DNA of 64,000 bases from Kribbella pratensis (GTDB lineage: Bacteria; Actinomycetota; Actinomycetes; Propionibacteriales; Kribbellaceae), in the NCBI RefSeq assembly GCF_004365355.1, contig NZ_SODP01000001.1, positions 2,549,473 through 2,613,472 of the forward strand, written 5' to 3'. The notes under the pieces are model-generated. The model made no database searches. It worked only from the letters and a program-made list of their open reading frames with translations, and was not told the DNA's origin. Each line of letters opens with the position of its first letter. The first letter of the stretch is position 1. The position numbers were made by a program, and so were the translations under genes. Below, in pieces: positions 33,497 to 41,697 of this stretch.

Positions 33497-33610
33497 GCCG
33501 GGACAGGTACCCAGCTCTCCCCCGGTTGACCGGCGAGTCACCGCGGCCGACTCAAGCCCCTGGACACACCGACGGCGTTTGAGCGCGGGCCGGTCGGACA
33601 CCAGAGACTC

Positions 33611-34912
33611 ATGCCGACTCTGCTGCCGTTTGCCTCCGCATCCGACACCGGCCGGATTCTCCGGGACATCCTCGTACCGGTTGTCGCCCAGGGACCGATC
33701 CTGCGCAGACCCCGTCTCGGCACGCTGGCGGAGAAGCTGCACACCGACGACCGGGCTCTGCGGTGTGTCCGGCGACTGCGACGCAAGTATGGCGACGGGC
33801 CGGTGCTGCTCCGGGTTCTCGGCCGCACCATCGGGATCGTCCTGGCCCCGGACGACGTCCACCGGCTGCTGGCGGAGACACCCCACCCGTTCGCCGCCGC
33901 GGCCGGTGAGAAGGTCGGCGCGCTGACACACTTCCAGCCGCACGCGGTCATCGTCACCAACGATCCGCTCAGGGCCGCGCGACGTGAGTTGAACGAGCAG
34001 GCGCTCGAGACCCACCGTCCCGTCCATCGCCACGGCCACCGGTTCGTCGAGGTGGTCCGTGAGGAACTCGACGGCCTGCACGCGACTCTTGGCTGGAACG
34101 ACTTCCGCGCGATCTGGTCCCGCGTCGTACGCCGGATCGTTCTCGGCGACGCGGCGCGTCATGACGTGGAACTCACCGCCCAACTCGACCAGCTGCGCGC
34201 CGACGCGAACTGGGCTCAGCTCGGCCCGAACCGCGACGAACTCCGCATGCGCTTCCTGGCCGGAATCGCGCAGTACGTACGGGATGCCGAGCCCGGCAGC
34301 CTCGTCGAGGCACTCGACCGTCAGCCCGCGACGCTCGATCCAGCCGGTCAGGTGCCGCATTGGCTGTTCGCGTTCGACGCCGCTGGCATCGCCCTTTGGC
34401 GCCTCTTCGCTGTGCTCGGCACGCATCCGTCTTTGCTCGAGCCGATCGTGGCGGAGGCGCGTCACCCGGAGGCTTCGCCGTTGCTGGCCGTGGCCGGCGC
34501 CGCGGTCCAGGAGTCGCTGCGGCTCTGGCCGACGACGCTCGTCGTACTGCGGGAGTCGCGCGAGCCGACGCTGTGGCGGAATCGGATCGCCCCGGCCGGG
34601 ACCGAGTTCGCGATCGTCAGCTCGGTGTTCCATCGAGACGACGAGGCAGTCGACTTCGCGAACGACTTCGAGCCCGCCGCGTGGCTGGACGGGAGGACCG
34701 ACGGCTCGTGGCCGATCATCCCGTTCAGCGAGGGACCAGCCGGGTGCCCCGGCGAGAACGTCGTACTGCTCACCACGAGCACAGCGGTCAGCCGCGTCGC
34801 CACTCGGTACGACATCGACGTCGATCCCACCACCCGGGCCCGACTGAGCGGGCCCATGCCGGGCACGTTCAACCACGCGACCGTGCGGATCGGCTTCTGG
34901 CCGCGCTCCTGA
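33611..34912 (+). CDS. Cytochrome P450
   Basis: A 433-residue P450 with the K-helix ExxR (QESLRLWP) and the heme-binding loop PFSEGPAGCPGENVVLL, whose cysteine ligates iron. The I-helix reads FAFDAAGIALWRLF and lacks the usual acid-alcohol pair, which normally supports O2 activation; some atypical P450s share this. No membrane anchor is present, as in other bacterial P450s. It would need ferredoxin partners encoded elsewhere. It is divergent from an SRPBCC gene. Substrate unknown. Confidence 0.92.
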   Translation: MPTLLPFASASDTGRILRDILVPVVAQGPILRRPRLGTLAEKLHTDDRALRCVRRLRRKYGDGPVLLRVLGRTIGIVLAPDDVHRLLAETPHPFAAAAGEKVGALTHFQPHAVIVTNDPLRAARRELNEQALETHRPVHRHGHRFVEVVREELDGLHATLGWNDFRAIWSRVVRRIVLGDAARHDVELTAQLDQLRADANWAQLGPNRDELRMRFLAGIAQYVRDAEPGSLVEALDRQPATLDPAGQVPHWLFAFDAAGIALWRLFAVLGTHPSLLEPIVAEARHPEASPLLAVAGAAVQESLRLWPTTLVVLRESREPTLWRNRIAPAGTEFAIVSSVFHRDDEAVDFANDFEPAAWLDGRTDGSWPIIPFSEGPAGCPGENVVLLTTSTAVSRVATRYDIDVDPTTRARLSGPMPGTFNHATVRIGFWPRS

Positions 34913-34969
34913 AGTTTGGCGAGGGTCGCCGGCGGACACCGAGGGTGTACATCGCATGAGGAGGCAGTT

Positions 34970-35110
34970 ATGAGTACGACTCCGCTACCACCAGTTCCCC
35001 CGCTGCCTGACCCGACCGGTCCGAATCCGGACGACGATCCAGACCTCACGTCGTACCCGGAACCGGACCCGGACGAGAACCCCGACGAGCAACTCCCCCA
35101 AGACAGCTGA
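34970..35110 (+). CDS. Small acidic proline-rich protein (46 aa)
   Basis: A 46-residue reading frame, about one third Pro and one third Asp/Glu (PLPPVPPLPDPTGPNPDDDP and YPEPDPDENPDE). Its excellent ribosome site, GAGGAGG six bases before the ATG, is the main support for translation. It is likely disordered, with no transmembrane or cysteine content. It lies between the P450 and the GAF-ANTAR regulator. Function unknown; it might bind cations or act as a flexible adaptor. Confidence 0.62.
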   Translation: MSTTPLPPVPPLPDPTGPNPDDDPDLTSYPEPDPDENPDEQLPQDS

Positions 35111-35187
35111 GTCCCGGCCATGACGCTCCAGAGATATTGGGATTTCACGGGTCCGCCGGGCCGTTGATTTGCTGAGCATGCAGCAAG

Positions 35188-35958
35188 ATGGTCGGCATGG
35201 AGCAGGAAATTCTGGATCTGGCGCAGGACCTGGCCGAGATCGGCCGGCTGGTGGACGACGACGACGTCTCCACGGTCCTGGAGCGGTTCGTCCGGCGCGT
35301 GGTGCTGAGCGTCCCCGAATGTGAGGAAGCATCGATCACCCAGCTGAAACAGGACAGGCCCGACATCCTCGCCCGCCACCACAAGACCGCGGCCCAGGTC
35401 GCCGAACCGTCCCGGGTCGCCCTGGCCGAGCAGCTCAGTGCGTCGAGCGGCCCGCTCCAGGAAACGCTGCTGTACGCCGAGCCTCGCCGCATCGGCGATC
35501 TGGCTTCGGACCACCGCTGGCCCGACTTCAACGCGGCGGCCATCAACGCCGGCTACCGCAGCTGCCTGTTCCTCCCGCTTCATGCCGCCGGTAGCGTTCC
35601 GGCGGCCTTCACCCTGTTCTCGGTCAAGCCGGAAGCGTTCGGCACAACGTCGTACGACGTCGTCCTGCTGTTCGCGCTGCATGCCGGCGTCGCGTTCGAC
35701 AACATCACGCTCTACGACAACAGCATGCAACTGATCGAGCACCTACAGTCCGCGTTGCAGACTCGGACCGTGATCGGACAAGCACAGGGCATCTTGATGC
35801 ACCGGTACGACATCAACTCCGACATCGCCTTCGACGTTCTCAAACGCGGCTCACAAGACATGAACGTGAAACTCAGACACCTCTGCCTCCAACTCGTCGA
35901 CGCCCAGCACGCGGGCAAGCTCACCGAGGTCCTCCAGCACTACGGCCTCAGTCAGTGA
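35188..35958 (+). CDS. GAF-ANTAR transcription antitermination regulator
   Basis: A 256-residue protein. A GAF sensor domain (about 12-175; VLERFVRRVVLSVPECEEAS and GYRSCLFLPLHAAGSVPAAF) is followed by an ANTAR RNA-binding domain (about 190-248; LQTRTVIGQAQGILMHRYDI, then DVLKRGSQDMNVKLRHLCLQ). ANTAR proteins bind paired hairpins in nascent RNA to stop termination. The GAF domain might sense redox or a small ligand. ATGs at 35188 and 35197 are both possible. No upstream kinase or obvious target is nearby. The 3' end overlaps the convergent TetR gene by 11 bases. Confidence 0.9.
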   Translation: MVGMEQEILDLAQDLAEIGRLVDDDDVSTVLERFVRRVVLSVPECEEASITQLKQDRPDILARHHKTAAQVAEPSRVALAEQLSASSGPLQETLLYAEPRRIGDLASDHRWPDFNAAAINAGYRSCLFLPLHAAGSVPAAFTLFSVKPEAFGTTSYDVVLLFALHAGVAFDNITLYDNSMQLIEHLQSALQTRTVIGQAQGILMHRYDINSDIAFDVLKRGSQDMNVKLRHLCLQLVDAQHAGKLTEVLQHYGLSQ

Positions 35959-36532
35959 GGCTGCGGACCAGGTGGGTGAGTAGAAGTGCGGCGCGGTCCG
36001 GCTCGTCGGCGATGGCGCCCAGCGCGTCGTAGGTGACGAACGACGTCACGGCGGTCACGCCGGCCAGGACGTCTGCGTCCGCTAAGGCAGGCGTGGACTC
36101 GGCCGCGAGCCGTCGTACCAGACTGTGCAGCTGCTTCCTGCGCCATTCCTCCCGTTGTTTCAGGATCGACGCGACGTCGTGGTCGACGGCGGCGAGGCCG
36201 AACAGTGTCCGGAGAAGCTCGCGTTCGGAGTGCCAGAACACGCAGGTCCGCTGCACGATCGCGGCGCAGGCGTCACCGGCGCTCAGGTGCTGCGTGTCCG
36301 TCAGGAGCTGGTCCATGCCGGCGCGGTCGACCAGGTCGGTCAGCACCGCGTCCAGGAGTCCGCGCTTCGATCGAACCTGGTTGTAGACCGTCACCCGGGT
36401 CACCCCGGCCCGGTTGGCAACAGCCTCGATCGTGAAGTGCTGCCAGTCACGCGTGGCCAGTAGTTCCCGGGCAGCGTCGATGATGCCGCGCCGGGTTGCC
36501 GCTGTCGTGGTGGCACGTCGACCGATGGTGCT
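35948..36532 (-). CDS. TetR-family transcriptional regulator
   Basis: A 194-residue repressor: N-terminal helix-turn-helix TRRGIIDAARELLATRDWQ, FTIEAVANRAGVTRVTVYNQ, and a C-terminal helical ligand domain (CVFWHSERELLRTLFGLAAV). GTG at 36532 is chosen because GGAAGGAT precedes it; an upstream ATG at 36574 would put the operator inside the coding region. It is divergent from the P-loop kinase gene, with a perfect inverted repeat between them, so it probably represses itself and that gene. Confidence 0.93.
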   Translation of the reverse strand, partial: STIGRRATTTAATRRGIIDAARELLATRDWQHFTIEAVANRAGVTRVTVYNQVRSKRGLLDAVLTDLVDRAGMDQLLTDTQHLSAGDACAAIVQRTCVFWHSERELLRTLFGLAAVDHDVASILKQREEWRRKQLHSLVRRLAAESTPALADADVLAGVTAVTSFVTYDALGAIADEPDRAALLLTHLVRSLTD

Positions 36533-36550
36533 CACTGCCGGATCCTTCCC

Positions 36551-36593
36551 TTGACACGCTGTATAGCGACTCACTATACAGGCTGTAAAGCGA
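36551..36593 (+). promoter_or_regulatory. Promoter with TetR operator between the divergent TetR and kinase genes
   Basis: A good sigma-70-type promoter for the kinase gene reads TTGACA (36551-36556), 18 bases, TATACA (36575-36580). The CTGTATAG/CTATACAG inverted repeat (36559-36566 and 36574-36581, 7-base spacer) covers the spacer and -10. A further partial copy, CTGTAAAGCGA, at 36583-36593 repeats CTGTATAGCGA at 36559-36569. The layout fits repression by blocking RNA polymerase. Confidence 0.78.
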
Positions 36594-36607
36594 GAGGAAG
36601 GTCAACG

Positions 36608-37135
36608 ATGTCCGACAGAGGATTGCTGATCGAGTTCGGCGGGCTGCCCGGCACCGGCAAATCGACGCTCGCGCGTCTGCTCGCCCATGACACCAAGGCC
36701 GTCTGGCTACGCATCGACGAGATCGAGGGGGCGATGCGCCGCAACGGCCTGACTCCCGAGCAGACCGGTATTGCCGCGTACAGCGTGGCTCACGACGTAG
36801 CGACGAATCATCTGCAGCGTGGGCTGACGGTGATCGCGGACGCCGTCAATCCGGTCGCCGAAGCTCGTGACGGTTGGCGTCACCTGGCGGCGGATGTCGA
36901 GGCCGACCATGTCGTCGTCGAAACCGTGTGTCCCGACACCGCCGAGCACCGCCGCCGCGTCGAGACGCGAGGCAGCGATCTACCCGGCTGGACCTACCCC
37001 TCCTGGGACCAGGTGCACCAACTGATGACGGAGTACCAGCCCCGCACCGGCAACCACCTCGTCCTCGACACCACCCGCCCGGTCAACGACACGTACCAGG
37101 AGCTGACCGCGCACCTCACCCGACGTACGCCGTGA
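36608..37135 (+). CDS. P-loop kinase-like ATPase (AAA, zeta-toxin/APS-kinase-like fold)
   Basis: A 175-residue single-domain P-loop protein: Walker A GGLPGTGKSTLAR near residues 11-23, LRIDEIEGAMRRNG with an Asp typical of small-molecule kinases, and a lid region EHRRRVETRGSD. Members of this group phosphorylate nucleosides, aminoglycosides or other small molecules. GAGGAAGG precedes the ATG. The TetR operator directly upstream points to substrate-induced expression, for instance self-protection against a compound; that is inference. Confidence 0.82.
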   Translation: MSDRGLLIEFGGLPGTGKSTLARLLAHDTKAVWLRIDEIEGAMRRNGLTPEQTGIAAYSVAHDVATNHLQRGLTVIADAVNPVAEARDGWRHLAADVEADHVVVETVCPDTAEHRRRVETRGSDLPGWTYPSWDQVHQLMTEYQPRTGNHLVLDTTRPVNDTYQELTAHLTRRTP

Positions 37136-37262
37136 GCTGGTTGCTGCGCTGAGCGGTCGCGGCGTTTCTGAGAGTGACGGCTGGTTGTTTACCTTGCGCA
37201 CATGTGGGGTGCTCGCAGTGTTGGGGTCGGCGCGGCCGTCGGCTCTCACGATTGGTCAGGCT

Positions 37263-37278
37263 CTGACGGTGCCGTCAG
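37263..37278. promoter_or_regulatory. Inverted repeat upstream of the secreted phosphoesterase
   Basis: CTGACGG and CCGTCAG flank two bases, 27 bases before the GTG start at 37306. GGTCAG and GGTCAAT copies nearby may be part of a larger regulatory region. A link to phosphate control is only a guess. Confidence 0.4.
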
Positions 37279-37305
37279 GGCCGGTCAATCCTGTGAGGAG
37301 GAATC

Positions 37306-38157
37306 GTGATACGGAAACGCATCGCGGCCGCGGTCGTGGCGGCGGCGGCCGTCGTCGCCTCGGCGGTGGTCGTCAACGGCCGACCGTCACCCGCGCAAGC
37401 GGCGGCGAGTGTGCCGGTCTTCGACCACATCGTGCTGGTGATGTTCGAGAACCACGCATACTCGCAGATCAGCGAGAGCTCCAGCGCCCCGACGTTCAAC
37501 AGCCTGGCCGGGCAGGGCGCGAAGTTCACCCAGGCGTACGGCGTAACCCATCCCAGCGAACCCAACTACGCGGCGATCTTCTCCGGGTCGACGCAAGGCC
37601 TGACCAGCGACAGCTGCCCGCACACGTTCACGGGCGGGAACCTGGGCAAGCAGCTGATCGACGCCGGCAAGACCTTCAAGGGCTACTCCGAGAGCATGCC
37701 GTCGGACGGCTACACCGGCTGCTCGAGCGGCCAGTACCAGCGCAAGCACAACGGCTGGGTGAACTTCAGCAACGTGCCCGCGGCGAGCAACCTGCGGTAC
37801 GCCGACTTCCCGGCCTCGACCAATTACGCGAGCCTGCCGACCGTGTCGTTCGTGACCCCGAACATGTGCAACGACATGCACGACTGCTCGGTCGGCACCG
37901 GTGACACCTGGCTGAAGAACAACCTGACTGCCTACGCCACGTGGGCCAAGACCCACAACAGCCTGCTGATCATAACCTTCGACGAGGACAACGGCGGCTC
38001 GTCCAACCACATCTTCACCGCGTTCGTCGGCGCGCACACGCAGGTCGGCACCTTCTCCAACCAGATCAACCATTACAACGTCCTCAGCACCATCGAGAGC
38101 TCCTACGGGCTGACGCATCTCAACTCGGCGGCAGCGGTTACCAACGTCTGGAACTAG
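37306..38157 (+). CDS. Secreted acid-phosphatase/phospholipase C-type phosphoesterase
   Basis: A 283-residue exported protein. The N-terminal Sec signal (positive MIRKR, then AAAVVAAAAVVASAVVV, cleavage near AQAAA) leads to the phosphoesterase fold of PF04185: VFDHIVLVMFENHAYSQI, a metal-binding region, THPSEPNYAAIFSG, and the second metal block IITFDEDNGGSSNHIFTAFV. Members hydrolyse phosphomonoesters or phospholipids outside the cell. GTG follows GAGGAGG. Substrate class within the family is not certain. Confidence 0.9.
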   Translation: MIRKRIAAAVVAAAAVVASAVVVNGRPSPAQAAASVPVFDHIVLVMFENHAYSQISESSSAPTFNSLAGQGAKFTQAYGVTHPSEPNYAAIFSGSTQGLTSDSCPHTFTGGNLGKQLIDAGKTFKGYSESMPSDGYTGCSSGQYQRKHNGWVNFSNVPAASNLRYADFPASTNYASLPTVSFVTPNMCNDMHDCSVGTGDTWLKNNLTAYATWAKTHNSLLIITFDEDNGGSSNHIFTAFVGAHTQVGTFSNQINHYNVLSTIESSYGLTHLNSAAAVTNVWN

Positions 38158-38241
38158 CCGTCCCCCAAACTCGCGGCCATGCCATGACGTGCCATGACAT
38201 GGTGTGGCCGCGAGTGCCAACCGCCCCGGAGGTGAGCGCTC

Positions 38242-39489
38242 GTGTACCTGTCCTCGATCGACCGTCCGCACGCCGCGAAGACGTCGCGCCGGCGTGCGCT
38301 GTTCCTGGTGAGCGGCAACGTCCTCGCGCTCGGCGCCGTCAGCCTGATCACCGACGTCTCCTCGGAGATGGTGACCGCGGTGCTGCCGGTGTACCTGATG
38401 ATCGGCCTGCACCTGAGCCCGACCGTGTACGGCGTGGTCGACGGCACCTACACCGGCGCGACCGCCCTGTTGCGACTCGTCGGCGGCTACGTCGCCGACC
38501 GGGCTCACCGGCGCAAGTTGATCGCCGGTCTCGGCTACGGCTTGTCGGCCGTAGCCAAACTCGGCTTACTTGCCGCAGGCAACGCCGTCGGCGCGATCGG
38601 CGCGGTGATCGCGCTGGACCGAACCGGCAAAGGTCTCCGGACGGCGCCGCGCGACGCATTGATCACGCTGTCGACCCCGCCGCGGTTGTACGGCCGCGCC
38701 TTCGGCGTACATCGGATGATGGACACCATCGGAGCATTCGCCGGGCCGCTCGTCGCGCTCGGCATCCTGGCCGGCACCGCGCAGGCGTACGACGCGGTGT
38801 TCGTGGCCAGCTTCTGCATCGCGGCGTTCGGCGTACTCGTGCTGGTCCTGTTCGTGCGGGATCACCGCGACCAACAACCGCCGAAAGGCACGGTGGCTCC
38901 GTCGGCGCTGCGCGGCCTGCTGCGGATGGCACCGGTACGACGGATGGTGCTGGCGGCCTGCCTCGCCGGGATGGTCACGATCGGCGACGGCTTCGTCTAC
39001 CTGCTGCTGCAACGGCGTGAGCAGCTCAGCATCGGCTGGTTCCCGTTGCTTGCCGTGGGCACCAATCTGTCCTATCTGCTGCTGGCCACGCCGCTGGGCG
39101 TACTCGCCGACAAGATCGGCCGGCAGAACGTGGTGATCGGCGGCTACCTCGCGCTGATGCTGGTGTATCTGCTGCTGTTCGGACCACTCGGCGGCCGGCC
39201 GCTGCTCGTCGTCGTACTGGGCCTGTACGGCCTGTTCTACGCGTCGACCGACGGGGTCCTGATCGCGCTGGCCGGACCAGTGCTTCCGAGCGGCGTCCGT
39301 ACGACGGGGATCGCGCTGATCCAGACCGGCCAGGCTTTGTCGTATCTCGTGTCCTCGGTGTTGTTCGGGCTTGCCTGGACGACGTGGGGACCAGCGGCAG
39401 CCATCCGGATCGCCGCGGCGATGGTCGCGGTCGCCGTGCTGGCCGTCGCCCTGCTTCTGCGCGGCATCCCAGCGGAGCAGCCCGCATGA
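38242..39489 (+). CDS. MFS transporter
   Basis: A 415-residue membrane transporter with about 12 hydrophobic segments. Loop 2-3 contains GGYVADRAHRRKLIAG, and a Lys-Thr-rich stretch RTGKGLRTAPRDALIT in the first half resembles that of MFS members near the Bcr/nitrate-like group. The GTG start is preceded by GGAGG nine bases upstream. It overlaps the TolB-like gene (ATGA), so transport and that membrane-anchored propeller are coupled. Substrate unknown. Confidence 0.88.
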   Translation: MYLSSIDRPHAAKTSRRRALFLVSGNVLALGAVSLITDVSSEMVTAVLPVYLMIGLHLSPTVYGVVDGTYTGATALLRLVGGYVADRAHRRKLIAGLGYGLSAVAKLGLLAAGNAVGAIGAVIALDRTGKGLRTAPRDALITLSTPPRLYGRAFGVHRMMDTIGAFAGPLVALGILAGTAQAYDAVFVASFCIAAFGVLVLVLFVRDHRDQQPPKGTVAPSALRGLLRMAPVRRMVLAACLAGMVTIGDGFVYLLLQRREQLSIGWFPLLAVGTNLSYLLLATPLGVLADKIGRQNVVIGGYLALMLVYLLLFGPLGGRPLLVVVLGLYGLFYASTDGVLIALAGPVLPSGVRTTGIALIQTGQALSYLVSSVLFGLAWTTWGPAAAIRIAAAMVAVAVLAVALLLRGIPAEQPA

Positions 39490-40466
39490 GGCGGCGGATC
39501 GTGCTCGCACTGGTCGGAGCGCTGGTGCTCGCGGCAGTCGCGATCGGGTACGCGGTACTCGCCGTATCGCGTCAGCCCAGCACGCCCGTCGCGGCGGCCA
39601 ATTCGCTGAGCCTCACCGGCCCGCGGATCATGTTCCGCAGTACCGCACCGGACAGCAAGGGTCATCTGGCCTTCGTTTCCAAGGACGATCCGGGCGGGCC
39701 GCGATCGGTCTCCGCCCTGAGCTGCCTGCGGGTCTACGCGGCGGGTGGCACCGGGACGTGCCTGCGGCAGGACGGTGCGTTGACCACGTTCCAGATCGCG
39801 ATCCTGGACAAGAACTTGAACGTGCAGAAGGCGATTCCGCTCGTCGGCGTACCGAACCGGACCCGGGTGTCCGGCGACGGCCGCCTGGTGGCGTGGACGG
39901 TGTTCGTGGCAGGCGACTCGTACAACCACGGGCGGTTCTCCACCCGCTCCGGGCTCATCGACCTGCGCAATCAGGACATGATCGACTCGCTCGAGTTCCT
40001 CCCGGTCACCCTCGACGGGCACCCGTACACCGCCCCGGACCTGAACTTCTGGGGCATCACGTTCGCCGCCGACGACAACCACTTCTACGCCACGATGTCC
40101 ACTGCCGGACACCGCTACCTGGTGGAAGGTGACATCGCGGCCAAGTCGGTGCACACCATCGCCGAGAACGTGGAATGCCCGTCGTTGTCCCCCGACGGCA
40201 AACGCATCGCCTTCAAATCGGCGATCGACGGAGACCCGGCGAAGGGATGGCGGTTGACTGTCCTCGACCTTGCCTCAGGCACCCGCACCCCACTGGCCGA
40301 AACCCGCAGCGTCGACGACCAACCGGCCTGGCTGGACCCGAACACCATCGGGTACGCAGTTCCGCGCGGAACCGCCGACTCGGACATCTGGTCGGTCCCC
40401 GCCGACGGCTCAGGCACTCCCCGACTCCTCATCCCCCACGCTGAATCCCCCGCCGCCATCAGCTAA
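39486..40466 (+). CDS. Membrane-anchored TolB/PD40-type beta-propeller protein
   Basis: A 326-residue protein with an N-terminal transmembrane or uncleaved signal helix (VLALVGALVLAAVAIGYAVLA) and an extracytoplasmic beta-propeller. Repeats such as VECPSLSPDGKRIAFKSAID, DQPAWLDPNTIGYA and DSDIWSVPADGS are TolB/WD40-like blades. The start overlaps the MFS stop as ATGA. It may bind a ligand or complex with the transporter, but no enzyme motif is visible. Confidence 0.83.
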   Translation: MRRRIVLALVGALVLAAVAIGYAVLAVSRQPSTPVAAANSLSLTGPRIMFRSTAPDSKGHLAFVSKDDPGGPRSVSALSCLRVYAAGGTGTCLRQDGALTTFQIAILDKNLNVQKAIPLVGVPNRTRVSGDGRLVAWTVFVAGDSYNHGRFSTRSGLIDLRNQDMIDSLEFLPVTLDGHPYTAPDLNFWGITFAADDNHFYATMSTAGHRYLVEGDIAAKSVHTIAENVECPSLSPDGKRIAFKSAIDGDPAKGWRLTVLDLASGTRTPLAETRSVDDQPAWLDPNTIGYAVPRGTADSDIWSVPADGSGTPRLLIPHAESPAAIS

Positions 40467-40517
40467 CTGTCCGACGACGCGGCACAAACACCCACTGCGG
40501 CTGCTTAGAGTGGTGGG

Positions 40518-41183
40518 ATGGTACTGCGGCTTGTGTTCGCGGATGACAATTTCCTGGTGCGTGAGGGGATTTCTGCACTCCTCACCGAAGCCGGTGAGAT
40601 CGACCTGATCGAGACGGTCGTCGATCCGGCCGGTCTGCTCAGGGCCGTCGCCGAACACCGGCCCGACGCCGTCCTCACCGACATCCGGATGCCTCCGACG
40701 TTCACGACCGAAGGGATCGACGCGGCCAAGCGGATCCGGGCCGAGCATCCCACCACCGGTGTCGTCGTCCTGTCGCAGTACGTCGAGGAGGACTACGCGT
40801 TCGACCTGTTGTCGGACGGTGTGGCGGGACTCGGGTACCTGTTGAAGGAGCGGGTCTCCCAGCTCGACGATCTGGTGCGGGCCTTGTACGACGTGGCGCG
40901 GGGCGGCTCTGTGCTCGACCCCATCGTTGTCGAGCGCCTGCTCGCGCGGAAGGTGAAGGACGCACAGTCGCCGCTCCTGAGGCTCACCGGGCGAGAGCGC
41001 GAGGTGCTCCAGGAGATGGCGGCCGGGCGCAGTAACGCGGCCACCTCGAAGGCTTTGTTCATGAGTGAGCGCGCGGTCGAGAAACACGTCAGCGCGGTCT
41101 TCCAGAAGCTCGGTCTGGCCGACGAGTCCGACGTGAACCGCCGGGTGATGGCCGTACTGGCGTTCCTCGACGCCACCAGGTAG
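40518..41183 (+). CDS. NarL/LuxR-family response regulator
   Basis: A 221-residue response regulator. Receiver domain residues 1-125 have Asp9/Asp10, phospho-acceptor Asp55 (AVLTDIRMPP), Ser in VVLSQYVEED and Lys in GYLLKERVS. The LuxR helix-turn-helix at about 155-215 reads LTGREREVLQEMAAGRSNAA, SERAVEKHVSAVFQKLGL. It lies near an intact HisKA_3-type kinase gene (43670-44980) and a receiver-only protein, and may control the ABC exporter beyond them. Confidence 0.94.
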   Translation: MVLRLVFADDNFLVREGISALLTEAGEIDLIETVVDPAGLLRAVAEHRPDAVLTDIRMPPTFTTEGIDAAKRIRAEHPTTGVVVLSQYVEEDYAFDLLSDGVAGLGYLLKERVSQLDDLVRALYDVARGGSVLDPIVVERLLARKVKDAQSPLLRLTGREREVLQEMAAGRSNAATSKALFMSERAVEKHVSAVFQKLGLADESDVNRRVMAVLAFLDATR

Positions 41184-41217
41184 TCCAGGCAGTCCAGGTA
41201 GTCCAGATAGGTAGGGA
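41179..41217. repeat. Short tandem repeats (about 9 bp, AGTCCAGG)
   Basis: After the regulator stop come AGTCCAGGC, AGTCCAGGT, AGTCCAGAT and AGGTAGGG in tandem. The first unit overlaps the stop codon. Such imperfect repeats often arise by slippage; no binding protein is suggested. Confidence 0.6.
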
Positions 41218-41297
41218 CAACCCCACCACGGCCGAGCGGTCAGCCCCATGCCCTGCCCCGCCTCTTTGCGTCACGCTGACTGCAAGGAGGTACGTCA

Positions 41298-41681
41298 GTG
41301 GTCGCAGTACGCGTGCTGGTCGTCGACGACCAGGAGCCCTTTCGGCGGGCGATCGCAGCCGTTGTGTCGGAGACCGACGGCTTCGTCGTTGTCGGGGCGA
41401 GCTCGTCGGGTGAGGAGTCGCTGCACGCCGTCGCCCGGCTCCGCCCGGATCTGGTGCTGATGGATGTGCGTCTGCCGGGAATCGACGGTATCGAGGCGAG
41501 TTGGCGGATCACCCAGGCCGAGAAGTCGCCGGTCGTCGTACTCCTGTCAACCTTGGACGCCGCCGACCTCGATCTCTCCGGCTGTGGGGCGGCCGGTTAT
41601 CTGGCGAAGGCCGCCTTCGGTCCCGAGCAACTCGTCGCCACCTGGACAGCGGTCAGACCGGGATTTAGACCGGGATTTTGA
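41298..41681 (+). CDS. Receiver-only response regulator
   Basis: A 127-residue single receiver domain with Asp10/Asp11, phospho-acceptor Asp56 (LVLMDVRLPGIDG), Ser in VVLLSTLD and Lys in GYLAKAAFG. It has no output domain and would act by docking or as a phosphate sink. The GTG start follows AGGAGG. The last eight residues are the duplication RPGFRPGF, encoded by a tandem repeat shared with the stop region of the opposite kinase gene. It overlaps that gene tail to tail by 17 bases. Confidence 0.88.
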   Translation: MVAVRVLVVDDQEPFRRAIAAVVSETDGFVVVGASSSGEESLHAVARLRPDLVLMDVRLPGIDGIEASWRITQAEKSPVVVLLSTLDAADLDLSGCGAAGYLAKAAFGPEQLVATWTAVRPGFRPGF

Positions 41682-41697
41682 CCGGGATATTGACCGA
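41656..41697. repeat. 12-bp tandem duplication spanning two convergent stop codons
   Basis: GACCGGGATTTA, GACCGGGATTTT and GACCGGGATATT follow one another. On the plus strand they give the RPGFRPGF end of the receiver protein, and on the minus strand the NIPVKIPV end of the kinase. Stops of both genes lie in the repeat, so slippage here changes two proteins. Confidence 0.75.

Noticed and set aside
33497..34957. Minus-strand extension of the SRPBCC frame to 631 codons across the P450 region
   Set aside because: The upstream part is antisense to a P450 with a clear heme motif. Only the last 144 residues resemble SRPBCC proteins.
41179..41217. Possible CRISPR-like array
   Set aside because: Units are about 9 bases with no spacers; this is a simple tandem repeat. 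The 11-bp array at 33028-33069 was rejected as CRISPR for the same reason.
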